A stretch of 64,000 nt of DNA from assembly GCA_903917565.1 (NCBI GenBank), contig CAIXBB010000018.1:18758-82757 (forward strand), read 5' to 3'. The notes under the pieces are model-generated. The model was not told the DNA's origin and ran no database searches. It worked only from the letters and a program-made list of their open reading frames with translations. Below are positions 38,801-46,963 of the stretch, piece by piece. The translations under genes were made by a program, and so were the position numbers. Position 1 is the stretch's first letter. Every line of letters starts with the position of its first letter. Origin of the DNA: an uncultured cyanobacterium (GTDB taxonomy: Bacteria > Cyanobacteriota > Cyanobacteriia > PCC-6307 > Cyanobiaceae).

Positions 38801-39250
38801 GACAGTGACTACTTCTCCCGATTTGGGGATGTGGTTGTTTGAAAAATGCGAGTACCACTCCGGCCGAAAGATCCGGCCACAAGGGTTCATCGCTTACAGA
38901 CATTCTCGGCACCAAGGGACTGAACTTCCCCCATTGACTTCACAAAGAGTCATCGTAATCACGGTCATTGTAGTTTCAACCACAACGCTGAATGTGAGCT
39001 CCAGAGTCTGATCCGGAAAAGGAAGAACAATGCGGCCCGCTGTCGTAGTCCTGACCACTCCATCTTGAACCGACGCTTACAAGGTCTTGCCCAGATCTGC
39101 GGACAGGCCGAAGTGATGGGTACGGCAACCGAAGGCGTTCTCACGGCTGAATCAGAGGCTCACCGATCGTGGTCCAGGGGTCGTTGGTCGGGGCATCGCG
39201 CTTCCGTTCGGTCGGAAACACCCCCCGCTGGCCTCCACCGGGACGCAAGG
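38801..39250 (-). other. 450-bp region upstream of cpcBA, no gene seen
   Basis: Between the cpcB start and the cysteine desulfurase stop. It holds the operator at 38970-38984 and probably the cpcBA promoter and leader, and the 3' UTR of the encapsulin operon. Open frames here lack recognisable protein patterns. I see no clear T-run terminator between the two units. Confidence 0.5.
38970..38984. promoter_or_regulatory. Operator candidate shared with sulfur operon, site 1
   Basis: GTAGTTTCAACCACA, identical over 15 bp to 43412-43426 upstream of the rhodanese gene. It is a near-palindrome (GT-x-GTT-N2-AAC-x-AC). The GTA-N8-CAC spacing resembles Crp/Fnr-family sites such as NtcA (GTA-N8-TAC). 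A preceding GTAATC at 38955-38960 may be part of a second half-site. It lies about 170 nt upstream of the cpcB start. Confidence 0.6.
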
Positions 39251-40954
39251 TCAAGCAGCCAGTCGCCGCAACGCGGCCACCAAGGCCTCCACGTCGGTGT
39301 GGGTGTTGTAAAGGCCCAGCGTCGCCCGCACGGTGCTCTCCACCCCGAAGCGGCGCAGGATCGGCTGGGCGCAATGGTGCCCCGCGCGCACAGCGATACC
39401 CTCCTGATTGAGGGCCGAACCCACCGCCTCGGGAGCCTGCCCATCGAGCAGAAACGAGAGCACACCAGCCTTGTGATCCGCGCGGCCAAACAGTCGCAAG
39501 CCGGGAATGCCAAGCAGCAGAGGAGTGGCATAGGCCAGAAGATCCTGCTCAGCGCGCTCGATCGCAGCCATGCCGATCCTTTCCACATACTCCAGGGCCG
39601 TGGCCAGAGCCACGGCGTCAGCGATGTTGCCGGTACCGGCCTCGAAGCGATGGGGGGCATCCTGGTATTGGGTGCGCTCGAACGTCACGTCGCGGATCAT
39701 GTTGCCGCCCCCCTGCCAGGGAGGCATCGACTGCAGCAGCTCCCGCTTGCCGTAGAGCACGCCGATGCCGGTGGGTCCGTAGATCTTGTGACCCGAAAAC
39801 ACATAGAAATCCACGCCCAGGGCCTGCACATCCACCGGCGTGTGGGCGATGCCCTGGGCCCCATCCAGCAGGACCCTGGCACCATGCCGATGGGCGATCG
39901 CGATCATCTCCTCAACGGGCGGAAACGTTCCGAGGGCATTGGAGACCTGGGTGAAGGCCGACAGCTTCGTGCGGGAGTTGAACAGACGCTCGTACTCCTC
40001 CAGCATCACCTGGCCGGTGTCATCCACCGGGGCGATCCGCAGCCGGACCTCCTTCTCATGGGCCAATTGCTGCCAGGGCACGATGTTGGCATGGTGCTCC
40101 AGGTGCGTGAGCACGATCTCATCGCCCGCCTCAATGTGACGTCGACCCCAAGATTGCGCCACCAGATTGATGCCTTCGGTGGTGCCACGCACGAAAACGA
40201 TCTCCTCGCTGCTGGCGGCATGCAGAAATCGGGCACAGGTCGAGCGGGCCTGCTCATAGGCCTCGGTGGCGCGAGCCGCCAGTTCATGGGCCGCCCGGTG
40301 GATGTTGGAGTTTTCGCTGCGGTAGAAACGCTCCAGCCGTTCGATCACCGCCCGTGGCTTCTGGGTGGTGGCGCCGTTGTCGAGCCACACCAGTTGCCGC
40401 CCGTGGATGCGCTCCTGCAGGATCGGAAAGTCGCGCCGGAGGTAGGCCGGATCGAGGGGTTGCGCTGCTTGAGAAGCCTGTGGCGCCAGCCCCAGCGGCG
40501 AGAGCCCACGGGGTTCCGGGGCAATGGCATCGGGTTGGGACAGCGCTGACTGGAAGAGGTCTGAAGGGGGATTGACCCGGTCTGCCATGAAGTAGAGCCG
40601 ATCCATCGCCACGGGGAACTGACTGTTCACCCCCTGCAACGAAGGCAAGGAATGGGGAATTTCGATGGCGACGGGCGTCAGTGTCCGAGGATCCACCCGT
40701 TCAGGCGCAGCCTGGGGAGAGAGCTGGGTGGCGGAGACGTCATCGCGGAGGTGCCGATCCACATGGAGTTCGGATCCTTGCGAGCTGGCCTGAGACAGTG
40801 CTTGGTCGGGTGAATGAACGTCCGATGCTGCAAGTGACTGGGCGTGGATCAGGCTCGCCAGACGGCCCAGCTCCTCCTCACTGGGAAAACCGGTCGGGAT
40901 CGCATTCTCGGTGCTGGCCCCATAGTGATCAGCGGAATTCATGCTTGTAGTCAT
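39251..40954 (-). CDS. Encapsulin-associated cysteine desulfurase with long N-terminal loading extension
   Basis: 567 residues. The C-terminal SufS-like PLP enzyme (from about residue 168, LDPAYLRRDFP) has the PLP lysine K390 in FSGHKIYGPTG and the persulfide cysteine C528 in RAGHHCAQP. Residues 1-167 are Ser/Pro/Gln-rich and probably disordered. In family 2A encapsulin systems (SrpI of S. elongatus) such an extension targets the desulfurase into the shell. It liberates sulfur from cysteine, stored inside the compartment. Start overlaps the shell gene stop by 26 nt, so the two are translationally coupled. Confidence 0.95.
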   Translation of the reverse strand: MTTSMNSADHYGASTENAIPTGFPSEEELGRLASLIHAQSLAASDVHSPDQALSQASSQGSELHVDRHLRDDVSATQLSPQAAPERVDPRTLTPVAIEIPHSLPSLQGVNSQFPVAMDRLYFMADRVNPPSDLFQSALSQPDAIAPEPRGLSPLGLAPQASQAAQPLDPAYLRRDFPILQERIHGRQLVWLDNGATTQKPRAVIERLERFYRSENSNIHRAAHELAARATEAYEQARSTCARFLHAASSEEIVFVRGTTEGINLVAQSWGRRHIEAGDEIVLTHLEHHANIVPWQQLAHEKEVRLRIAPVDDTGQVMLEEYERLFNSRTKLSAFTQVSNALGTFPPVEEMIAIAHRHGARVLLDGAQGIAHTPVDVQALGVDFYVFSGHKIYGPTGIGVLYGKRELLQSMPPWQGGGNMIRDVTFERTQYQDAPHRFEAGTGNIADAVALATALEYVERIGMAAIERAEQDLLAYATPLLLGIPGLRLFGRADHKAGVLSFLLDGQAPEAVGSALNQEGIAVRAGHHCAQPILRRFGVESTVRATLGLYNTHTDVEALVAALRRLAA

Positions 40955-41858
40955 GGAATTTGTCTACTTCAACATTCTCGAGCACAGCAATGGCGTCTTC
41001 GGTGAGAACGGCCAGAGAGCAGTAGAGAGAGATCAGATAGGAGGCGATCGCCTTGCGTCCAATACCCATGAACTTCACCGAGAGTCCCATGCCCTGCTCA
41101 CCCGGGAGACCAGGCTGGTAAAGACCCACCACCCCCTGGCGAGCCTCGCCCGTACGCAACAACAGAATGCTGCTTCGGCCAGCTTCAATCTTCAGCTTGT
41201 CGCTGGGAATGATCGGCAGGCCCCTCCAGGTGATGAAGGGCGAGCCATAGAGAGTGACTGTGGCAGGAGGCACGCCTCTGCGGGTGCATTCCCGACCGAA
41301 GGCGGCGATCGTGCGAGGGTGAGCCAGGAAGAAAGCCGGCTGCTTCCACACCTTGGTGATCAGTTGATCGAGATCATCAGGGGTGGGAACCCCGGAGAGA
41401 GGCTGGAGGCGCTGGGAGGAGATGACATTATTGAGAAGACCATATTCCTTGTTATTGATCAGCTCGCTTTCCTGGCGCTCCTTGATCGTTTCGATCGCCA
41501 GCCTCAGCTGTTGCTGGATCTGATCATGGGGATTGCTGTAGAGATCGGAGATTCGAGTGTGAATATCGACTGTTGTCGTGACGGCACTGAGAAAGTACTC
41601 ACGGGGATCTTCCTCATAATCAACAAAGGTTTCCGGAAGGTCAATTTCGTCGCGTTGTGAACAGGCCGTGAGCACCCGTGACTCGTCCTTGACCTTGTTG
41701 ACTCTGTAGATACCGGCCTCAACGCCCACCCAGGAGAGCATCGGCACCAGCCAACGGGGCGAGATCCCCAGCAGTTGGGGGACCGTCTTGGTGGCATTCG
41801 CTAGCTGGCGTGCCGCCGCGTCGCCTAAGGCCAGGTGGGATGACTTGTTGGTTGCCAT
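40929..41858 (-). CDS. srpI: Family 2A encapsulin shell protein (SrpI)
   Basis: 309 residues, the size of S. elongatus SrpI, with the family-2 (phage HK97-like) pattern: HLALGDAAARQLANATKTVPQ at the N-terminus, SPRWLVPMLSWVGVEAG, SQRLQPLSGVPTPDDLDQL and the C-terminal SLAVLTEDAIAVLENVE. It self-assembles into a protein shell that holds the cysteine desulfurase encoded next. It is the fourth gene of the cysK-rhodanese-SAT-srpI-desulfurase run. Known systems are induced by sulfate starvation and store elemental sulfur. Confidence 0.96.
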   Translation of the reverse strand: MATNKSSHLALGDAAARQLANATKTVPQLLGISPRWLVPMLSWVGVEAGIYRVNKVKDESRVLTACSQRDEIDLPETFVDYEEDPREYFLSAVTTTVDIHTRISDLYSNPHDQIQQQLRLAIETIKERQESELINNKEYGLLNNVISSQRLQPLSGVPTPDDLDQLITKVWKQPAFFLAHPRTIAAFGRECTRRGVPPATVTLYGSPFITWRGLPIIPSDKLKIEAGRSSILLLRTGEARQGVVGLYQPGLPGEQGMGLSVKFMGIGRKAIASYLISLYCSLAVLTEDAIAVLENVEVDKFHDYKHEFR

Positions 41859-41976
41859 GGAGATTCGAACTAGGAGTGAACAGGACTGAACTCAGATGAC
41901 TCGATCGGACTAGCCTCAAACCCTCACAAATGGGGTGGTTATATTGCTGCCAAATAAATGCAGAGAATGAAAATCT

Positions 41977-42924
41977 TCAGATGCCTCCGCCTTCTCCAAA
42001 CGTTTCCGAGAGGGCCTTGGCCTGGGTGATGGTCGTGCCCGGTGGGATGCTGCTCGTTAACCAGACATTGCCACCAATCGTGGATCCCCTGCCGATCGTC
42101 ACCCTTCCCAGAATCGTAGCTCCGGAATAGATAACGACATCGTCTTCAACAATCGGATGCCGAGCCTCACCCTTCACCAGATGGCCATGCTCATCAACGG
42201 GAAAATGCTTGGCACCGAGGGTGACGGCCTGATACAGACGCACATTTCGCCCGATGATGGACGTTCCTCCGATCACCACGCCCGAGCCATGGTCGATGAA
42301 GAAGCTGTCGCCGATGAGAGCGCCGGGATGAATATCCACGCCGGTGGCAGAATGGGATAACTCGGCAATGATGCGAGCCACCACAGGTGCCCCAAGGGTG
42401 TGAAGAGCATGGGCGAAACGATGATCGGTGATCGCCTTCATGCCTGGGTAGCAGACAAGCACCTCCTCGATACTGCTGGCGGCAGGGTCACCGCGAAACG
42501 CCGCATGAAGGTCGGAGTCGAGCTGGGAGCGAATGCGTGGAAGTTGCTTGGCAAAAGCAACCACAATGGTCGTGGCCTGCTGATCAAGAGTTGGGTCCTG
42601 CATGCCGCCATTGGACCGGGATCGACGGGCCTCGAATTCAATTCGAACCTGATGACGCAGCTCCCGAAGGCTGGTGTCGAGAGTATGGCCGACGAAGTGG
42701 TCGGTGGCCGTCGATGAGCTTGGGCCACCCATCAGATCGGGCTCAGGCAACCCCAGGCGATGAGGATAGAGGGAGGCTCTCAGTCCGACAAGGACCCGCT
42801 TCAGGGCATGGGTTGAAGGCAAGGGAGCTAGGGTGTTCGGATGTTGCCAGAGAAGCGGAGACTGCTCCCGGATGTCACGGAGGGAGTCGACAATTCCTGC
42901 CAGATTCAAGCCCTGATCTCCCAT
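41977..42924 (-). CDS. Serine O-acetyltransferase (EpsC/CysE-like)
   Basis: 315 residues from ATG 42924. The left-handed beta-helix hexapeptide domain has VDIHPGALIGDSFFIDHGSGVVIGG with the catalytic histidine of DHGSG, and GRNVRLYQAVTLGA. It makes O-acetylserine for cysteine synthase. The N-terminal ~130 residues are helical and longer than in E. coli CysE. Member of the encapsulin operon; provides substrate for the cysK at 43450-44463. A start upstream at 43110 would overlap the rhodanese gene and is unlikely. Confidence 0.93.
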   Translation of the reverse strand: MGDQGLNLAGIVDSLRDIREQSPLLWQHPNTLAPLPSTHALKRVLVGLRASLYPHRLGLPEPDLMGGPSSSTATDHFVGHTLDTSLRELRHQVRIEFEARRSRSNGGMQDPTLDQQATTIVVAFAKQLPRIRSQLDSDLHAAFRGDPAASSIEEVLVCYPGMKAITDHRFAHALHTLGAPVVARIIAELSHSATGVDIHPGALIGDSFFIDHGSGVVIGGTSIIGRNVRLYQAVTLGAKHFPVDEHGHLVKGEARHPIVEDDVVIYSGATILGRVTIGRGSTIGGNVWLTSSIPPGTTITQAKALSETFGEGGGI

Positions 42925-42982
42925 GCCATCATCCTCATCGAGAAGGGATAGGGACCGGAAGTGGCGCGCGGAGGTGATCACG

Positions 42983-43360
42983 TCAGCATCCAGTGGCAAC
43001 AAGACGCACCAGCGCTTCCGGCCAGTCTCGAAGTCCCGCCTGCAACGAGGCCACGGCCGTGTAACCGAGCGCCTGCAGTTCAAGAGCTGCAATGGCACTT
43101 CGATTTCCACCGGTGCAGACCACCACGACCGGATGCGATGGATCCTTGAGGATCAAAGAAGCCTGCTGGGAGAGGATTGAAGCCTTCACGTTTCTGGCAC
43201 CTGGAATGTGACCTGCCTCAAACTCCTCAGCTTCGCGGACATCAATCAAAGTAGCTCCATCGGCCAGCAGTTCCTTCAAACCAATGGGATCGACCTCCCG
43301 GATCTGCAAACGTGCGGTCTCCGCTCTCTGAAGGAAATCCGAGCCATGCAGAAGAGACAT
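42983..43360 (-). CDS. Rhodanese-domain protein
   Basis: 125 residues, single rhodanese domain: IDVREAEEFEAGHIPGARNV and active-site loop CTGGNRS with C82. It carries sulfane sulfur as a persulfide between donor and acceptor. In other family 2A encapsulin loci rhodanese genes are common neighbours; here it may pass sulfur to or from the compartment. An operator identical to that upstream of cpcB lies 52 nt before its start, suggesting a promoter of its own within the operon. Confidence 0.93.
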   Translation of the reverse strand: MSLLHGSDFLQRAETARLQIREVDPIGLKELLADGATLIDVREAEEFEAGHIPGARNVKASILSQQASLILKDPSHPVVVVCTGGNRSAIAALELQALGYTAVASLQAGLRDWPEALVRLVATGC

Positions 43361-43411
43361 GTGGCAGCTGCGTGATCACATGATCATCCCTTGATTGGCG
43401 TGCCTTACAAC

Positions 43412-43426
43412 GTAGTTTCAACCACA
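43412..43426. promoter_or_regulatory. Operator candidate shared with cpcBA, site 2
   Basis: GTAGTTTCAACCACA, identical to 38970-38984. It lies 52 nt upstream of the rhodanese start codon, in the 89-bp gap after cysK. Conservation of 15 bp between these two non-homologous upstream regions is unlikely by chance and suggests a common regulator. Confidence 0.65.
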
Positions 43427-43449
43427 TCGATGGGTACCTTCGATTTCAA

Positions 43450-44463
43450 TCAAGGCGCCAGGCCATGCTCATTGAAGAGGCCTTCGAAGAGCGCCGTGCT
43501 CAGGTAGCGCTCACCGGAATCCGGCAACACCACCACGATCGTTCGGCCGGCAAACTCCTCCTCATGGGCCAGCCTCACGGCCGCTGCCGCGGCGGCACCG
43601 CTGGAGATGCCCGACAGAATCCCCTCCTCGCGGGTAAGGCGCCGCGCGAAGGCCACCGCCTCAGCACTGCTGATCTGCTCAACCCGATCGACCAGATCGA
43701 GATGCAGATTGGCCGGTACGAACCCAGCGCCGATGCCCTGGATCTTGTGGGGTCCGGGCTGGAGTGGCTGACCCGCCAGGGTCTGGCTGATCACCGGACT
43801 CTCCACGGGCTCCACCGCCACCGACACCAGGGGCTCGCCGAGCGTTCGCTTGATGTACTGGCTGACGCCGGTGATCGTGCCGCCGGTGCCAACCCCTGCC
43901 ACCAGCGCCGCCACACGACCGCCGGTGGAGGACCAGATCTCCGGACCCGTGGTGTCATGGTGAATGCGCGGGTTGGCGGCATTGGCGAACTGCTGCAGCA
44001 GCACGTAGCGATGGGGATCGGAGGCGGCGATATCCTGGGCCCTGGCAATCGCGCCGGCCATGCCCTTGGCGCCCTCGGTGAGCACCAGCTTGGCCCCGTA
44101 GGCGACGAGCAGCTTGCGCCGCTCCAGGCTCATGGTTTCCGGCATCGTGAGAGTGATCGGGATCCCCCGCGCCGCGGCCACGAAAGCCAGGGCAATGCCG
44201 GTGTTCCCACTGGTGGGTTCGATGATCTCCTTGCCGGGCCCCAGCAGTCCGTCCTTTTCCGCCTGCCACACCATGGCGGCTCCGATCCGGCACTTCACCG
44301 AATAGGCGGGATTGCGTCCCTCAATCTTGGCGTAGACGATCCCCCTGGCCTCACCGACGACGCGATTGAGGCGAACCAGCGGCGTGTGGCCGATCGAGAG
44401 GCTGTTGTCCTCATAGGCGGGAAGGGCTGCCGTTGCTGTGGCAGCAAAGCCGGTGGAGGTCAT
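43450..44463 (-). CDS. cysK: Cysteine synthase A, encapsulin-operon copy
   Basis: 337 residues from ATG 44463. PLP lysine K57 in [23 protein letters not shown] and [12 protein letters not shown] loops are typical of O-acetylserine sulfhydrylase. A second close copy lies at 49167-50147. First gene of the minus-strand run through rhodanese, serine acetyltransferase, SrpI and desulfurase, it supplies cysteine, the presumed desulfurase substrate. A site similar to the shared operator (GTGGTTGCGATTAC, 44513-44526) lies 50 nt upstream. Confidence 0.95.
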   Translation of the reverse strand: MTSTGFAATATAALPAYEDNSLSIGHTPLVRLNRVVGEARGIVYAKIEGRNPAYSVKCRIGAAMVWQAEKDGLLGPGKEIIEPTSGNTGIALAFVAAARGIPITLTMPETMSLERRKLLVAYGAKLVLTEGAKGMAGAIARAQDIAASDPHRYVLLQQFANAANPRIHHDTTGPEIWSSTGGRVAALVAGVGTGGTITGVSQYIKRTLGEPLVSVAVEPVESPVISQTLAGQPLQPGPHKIQGIGAGFVPANLHLDLVDRVEQISSAEAVAFARRLTREEGILSGISSGAAAAAAVRLAHEEEFAGRTIVVVLPDSGERYLSTALFEGLFNEHGLAP

Positions 44464-44512
44464 GGCAGGGCAACCAAAATCCAGACCTAGCCGTGGACCT
44501 CTCAACACTGTC

Positions 44513-44526
44513 GTGGTTGCGATTAC
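44513..44526. promoter_or_regulatory. Operator candidate, related site 3 upstream of cysK
   Basis: GTGGTTGCGATTAC, which read on the other strand is GTAATCGCAACCAC, is close to GTAGTTTCAACCAC of sites 1 and 2, keeping GTA-N8-CAC and the AACCAC arm. It is in the opposite orientation relative to the gene, which a dimeric symmetric regulator would allow. Confidence 0.5.
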
Positions 44527-44780
44527 ATCCCTGAGGCACCTATCCCGCCCATGGGGGCTGGCACCAGGCTTCTGCAGCGCCACCTGAAGCGCCACCTCCA
44601 CCGCCTTGCCCACCAATCGCCCACCAGCGCACCGGGTTCGATGCCGATCGCCGCGAGATCGGCGCGGACGGCCTGGAGCATGGCCAGCAGGATCGGAACG
44701 GCGCGCCCACAGCAGGCCGCAAGGGCGTTGATGCGCTTGTAGGCGTCGCAGTAGGCGGGGCTCAGATGGGGCTGGGGCAT
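44523..44780 (-). CDS. Possible small protein downstream of acsF
   Basis: From ATG 44780, 85 residues; the first ~60 ([20 protein letters not shown] then [11 protein letters not shown]) look protein-like, while the end is an Arg/Trp-rich tail that may be out of frame or chance. It follows acsF by 43 nt on the same strand and overlaps the cysK upstream region. No family recognised. Confidence 0.4.
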   Translation of the reverse strand: MPQPHLSPAYCDAYKRINALAACCGRAVPILLAMLQAVRADLAAIGIEPGALVGDWWARRWRWRFRWRCRSLVPAPMGGIGASGM

Positions 44781-44823
44781 GGGATGAGTGTGCAAGGGAA
44801 CGGAACAGTCATCGCTTTCGGGC

Positions 44824-45876
44824 TCAAGCCGCTTCCACCCGCACCATCGGCTGGAAGAACTGACGCCACAGCAGCCCGCCGAAGCGCAGCTTCAGGCCGA
44901 GCTGGCGCAGGGGAGAGGCCCCGGCCTCGCGGGCGGCGCGCAGCTCCTGGAAGCAGGCCACGAGACGATCACGCAGGGCGATGAACTGCCCGTTCTCCAG
45001 ATCGAAGACCCAGGGGAAGGCACGGCGGGCCGTGCGGTTGGTCTGGCGCATCACCTCCGCATCGAAACGCTCCGGATCCATGCCCAGGATCCGGTAGAAG
45101 TCACCGCGCTCACACACCGTGAGGCTGTGGGTGAGAAACACTGACCAGAGAAAGAAGCGACTCAGCAACTTGCCGCGAAAACCCTGCCGCAGGGCAGGCC
45201 AGCAGCGGATCAGCATGTTGAAGATGTCGCCATGGCGGTTCTCGTCCTGGCACCAGGGCTCGAAGAAATCGAACAGGGGCGCGACGTTGCTGTCGGGGTG
45301 GGCCTTGAGATGGCGGTCGATCAGGATGTAGCGCCAGTAGCCGATCTTTTCCGACAGGAAGACGCTGTAGAGCACCCAGCTCAGGGGGAACCAGGTGATC
45401 GGTCGCTTGGTGCTCAGGCTGGGCAGATCAATCTCAATGCCTTCGGCCACCAGCGCCCGGTTGAGGAAGCCGGCATGGCGGGCCTCATCCCGGGCCATCA
45501 GCTGGAACAGCCGGCCGAGCTCGGGCCGTTTGGCCTGCATCAGCCGGCGGGAGAGCTCCTTGAACAGCAGGAATCCGGAGAACTCCGACACGCAGGAGCG
45601 CACCAGGTAGCTCTCGTAGGCCTGCTTCTCCTCGGGGCCCAGATCCCGGAGCCGATCCAGCGGGGCCTTGCGGTCGAAATGCTCCCGGTTGTAGTCCGCC
45701 TCCATCTCGGCGAGCATCGCGTCGAAGGCCGGCCGTTGCTGCTCCAGATCCGTGCGGGCCGCCTTGGCGATCTGCGTCGTGTAGAAGCGCGGTGTCAGCA
45801 GGTCCTCGCGCAGGTGCGGGGCGGCCGGCGCGGCAACGGACGGGGCCGCGGCAGCGGAGGAGAGGGTGGCTGTCAT
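44824..45876 (-). CDS. acsF: Mg-protoporphyrin IX monomethyl ester cyclase (AcsF/ChlA)
   Basis: 350 residues from ATG 45876. Di-iron carboxylate motifs are DEARHAGFL and DENRHGDIF, each providing Glu and His ligands, with MEADYNREHF and CVSEFSGFLLFKELSRR. It closes the fifth ring of chlorophyll precursors using oxygen. Cyanobacteria often have two; low-oxygen isoforms cluster with ho2 and hemN. This one stands beside a divergent ArsR-type regulator with two inverted repeats in the shared 147 bp, so I suspect it is the regulated isoform, but sequence does not settle it. Confidence 0.94.
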   Translation of the reverse strand: MTATLSSAAAAPSVAAPAAPHLREDLLTPRFYTTQIAKAARTDLEQQRPAFDAMLAEMEADYNREHFDRKAPLDRLRDLGPEEKQAYESYLVRSCVSEFSGFLLFKELSRRLMQAKRPELGRLFQLMARDEARHAGFLNRALVAEGIEIDLPSLSTKRPITWFPLSWVLYSVFLSEKIGYWRYILIDRHLKAHPDSNVAPLFDFFEPWCQDENRHGDIFNMLIRCWPALRQGFRGKLLSRFFLWSVFLTHSLTVCERGDFYRILGMDPERFDAEVMRQTNRTARRAFPWVFDLENGQFIALRDRLVACFQELRAAREAGASPLRQLGLKLRFGGLLWRQFFQPMVRVEAA

Positions 45877-45893
45877 CAGGGTGGCGACGTGCT

Positions 45894-45915
45894 TCACGTC
45901 ATAACGACAACGTGA
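45894..45915. promoter_or_regulatory. Inverted repeat between acsF and arsR (site A)
   Basis: TCACGT-N10-ACGTGA lies 18 nt upstream of acsF. It may be bound by the divergently encoded ArsR-family protein or be part of the promoter. Confidence 0.4.
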
Positions 45916-45933
45916 TACTACGTGGTCCAGTTG

Positions 45934-45963
45934 ATGCAGAAGATTGTATTCATGGTTCTGCAT
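45934..45963. promoter_or_regulatory. Inverted repeat between acsF and arsR (site B)
   Basis: ATGCAGAA-N14-TTCTGCAT, a perfect 8-bp dyad, 58 nt upstream of acsF and 60 nt upstream of arsR. Centred between both genes it is a likely regulator site. Confidence 0.5.
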
Positions 45964-46023
45964 GACTGGGCTGAGACGACAGCGTGGTATGATCCTCTTT
46001 CAACCCGGGCCCTGTTTCGGTAG

Positions 46024-46329
46024 ATGGAATCCCTTGCCGACTATTTCAAGGTGTTCTCCGAACCCAACCGCCTCACCGTCCTCGAGACGCTCCGTTCGGG
46101 CCCGCTGAACGTCACCGCCGTCGTCGAGAAGACCGGCCTCAGCCAGGCGTTGGTGTCCAAGCATCTCAAGCTGCTCACGATCGCCGGCGTGGTGCGCCGC
46201 CGTCCCGAAGGCAGCCTGGTGTTCTATGAAGTCATCGACAAGGGCGTCTTCCAGCTCCTGCTTCAGGCCAGAAAGCTGATGCTCGCCTCCCGCCGCCAGC
46301 AACTCGATGCCCTTGCGGCCATCCTCTGA
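46024..46329 (+). CDS. ArsR-family regulator lacking cysteines
   Basis: 101-residue winged-helix protein: YFKVFSEPNRLTVLETLRSG, LSQALVSKHLKLLTIAGVVRRRPEG and a VFYEV wing fit ArsR/SmtB. There is no cysteine at all, so the classical metal-thiolate or SqrR-type persulfide switches cannot operate; histidine/carboxylate sensing or another ligand is possible. Divergent from acsF, it probably regulates it. Its 3' end overlaps the pentapeptide protein start by 23 nt. Confidence 0.9.
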   Translation: MESLADYFKVFSEPNRLTVLETLRSGPLNVTAVVEKTGLSQALVSKHLKLLTIAGVVRRRPEGSLVFYEVIDKGVFQLLLQARKLMLASRRQQLDALAAIL

Positions 46330-46963
46330 CCTCCCCGCCGACCTCGACGCCCTCAAACGTGCCCTGGCCGAGGGGCGCCGCCACTTCGCCGGCCTGCGGC
46401 TGGGGGATCTCGATGGGGTGGCCCTCGATCTGGGCGACTGCGACCTGAGCGGGGGCTGCTTCAAGGAAGGACGTTTCGGCCATGCCCGGCTGGCGGGAGC
46501 CAACGTGGAGGGCGCCTGCTTCCAGCAGGCCCTGCTATGGGGGGCCGACCTCTCGGCTGTGGCGGCCAGGGGCTCCTTCTGGCACGACGCCGACCTGTCG
46601 GCGGCCCGGCTGCAGGGGGCCGATTTCGGCGGCGCCCTGATGCACCGCTGCTGCCTGCGCGGCGTGCTGGGGGCCCACAGCCGCTGGCGGTCCACCCGGC
46701 TGGTGGAGGCCGACTTCCGGGGAGGTCTCGACCAGCGCACCGACCTGGGCGGGGCCGATTTCCAGGGGGCCGATCTCAGCTTCGCCCTGCTGCAGGGGGC
46801 CCTGCTGCAGGGCAGTGACCTTCGCGGCGCCTGTCTCTACGGCGCCAACATGGAAGGGGCCGATCTGCGCGACGCCGACCTGAGCGGCTGCGACCTGCGG
46901 GACACCGATCTCCGGGACGCCATGCTGGATGGCACCGTGCTCCACGACGCCCTGCTGCCATGA
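46307..46963 (+). CDS. Pentapeptide-repeat protein
   Basis: 218 residues, about 30 pentapeptide repeats of A(D/N)LxG type (for example GADFQGADLSFALLQGALLQGSDLRGACL) that build a right-handed quadrilateral beta-helix. No N-terminal signal. Cyanobacteria have many such proteins; roles range from DNA mimicry to unknown. Co-transcribed with the ArsR gene (overlap) and glutathione reductase (ATGA overlap). Confidence 0.9.
   Translation: MPLRPSSDLPADLDALKRALAEGRRHFAGLRLGDLDGVALDLGDCDLSGGCFKEGRFGHARLAGANVEGACFQQALLWGADLSAVAARGSFWHDADLSAARLQGADFGGALMHRCCLRGVLGAHSRWRSTRLVEADFRGGLDQRTDLGGADFQGADLSFALLQGALLQGSDLRGACLYGANMEGADLRDADLSGCDLRDTDLRDAMLDGTVLHDALLP

Noticed and set aside
39065..40549. Long plus-strand open frame opposite the cysteine desulfurase
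   Set aside because: Antisense to a clearly conserved enzyme; long antisense frames are expected in GC-rich DNA.
41930..41945. Third copy of the sulfur operator upstream of srpI (GTGGTTATATTGC)
   Set aside because: Only one arm (AACCAC on the other strand) matches and the spacing is one base short, so it may be chance.
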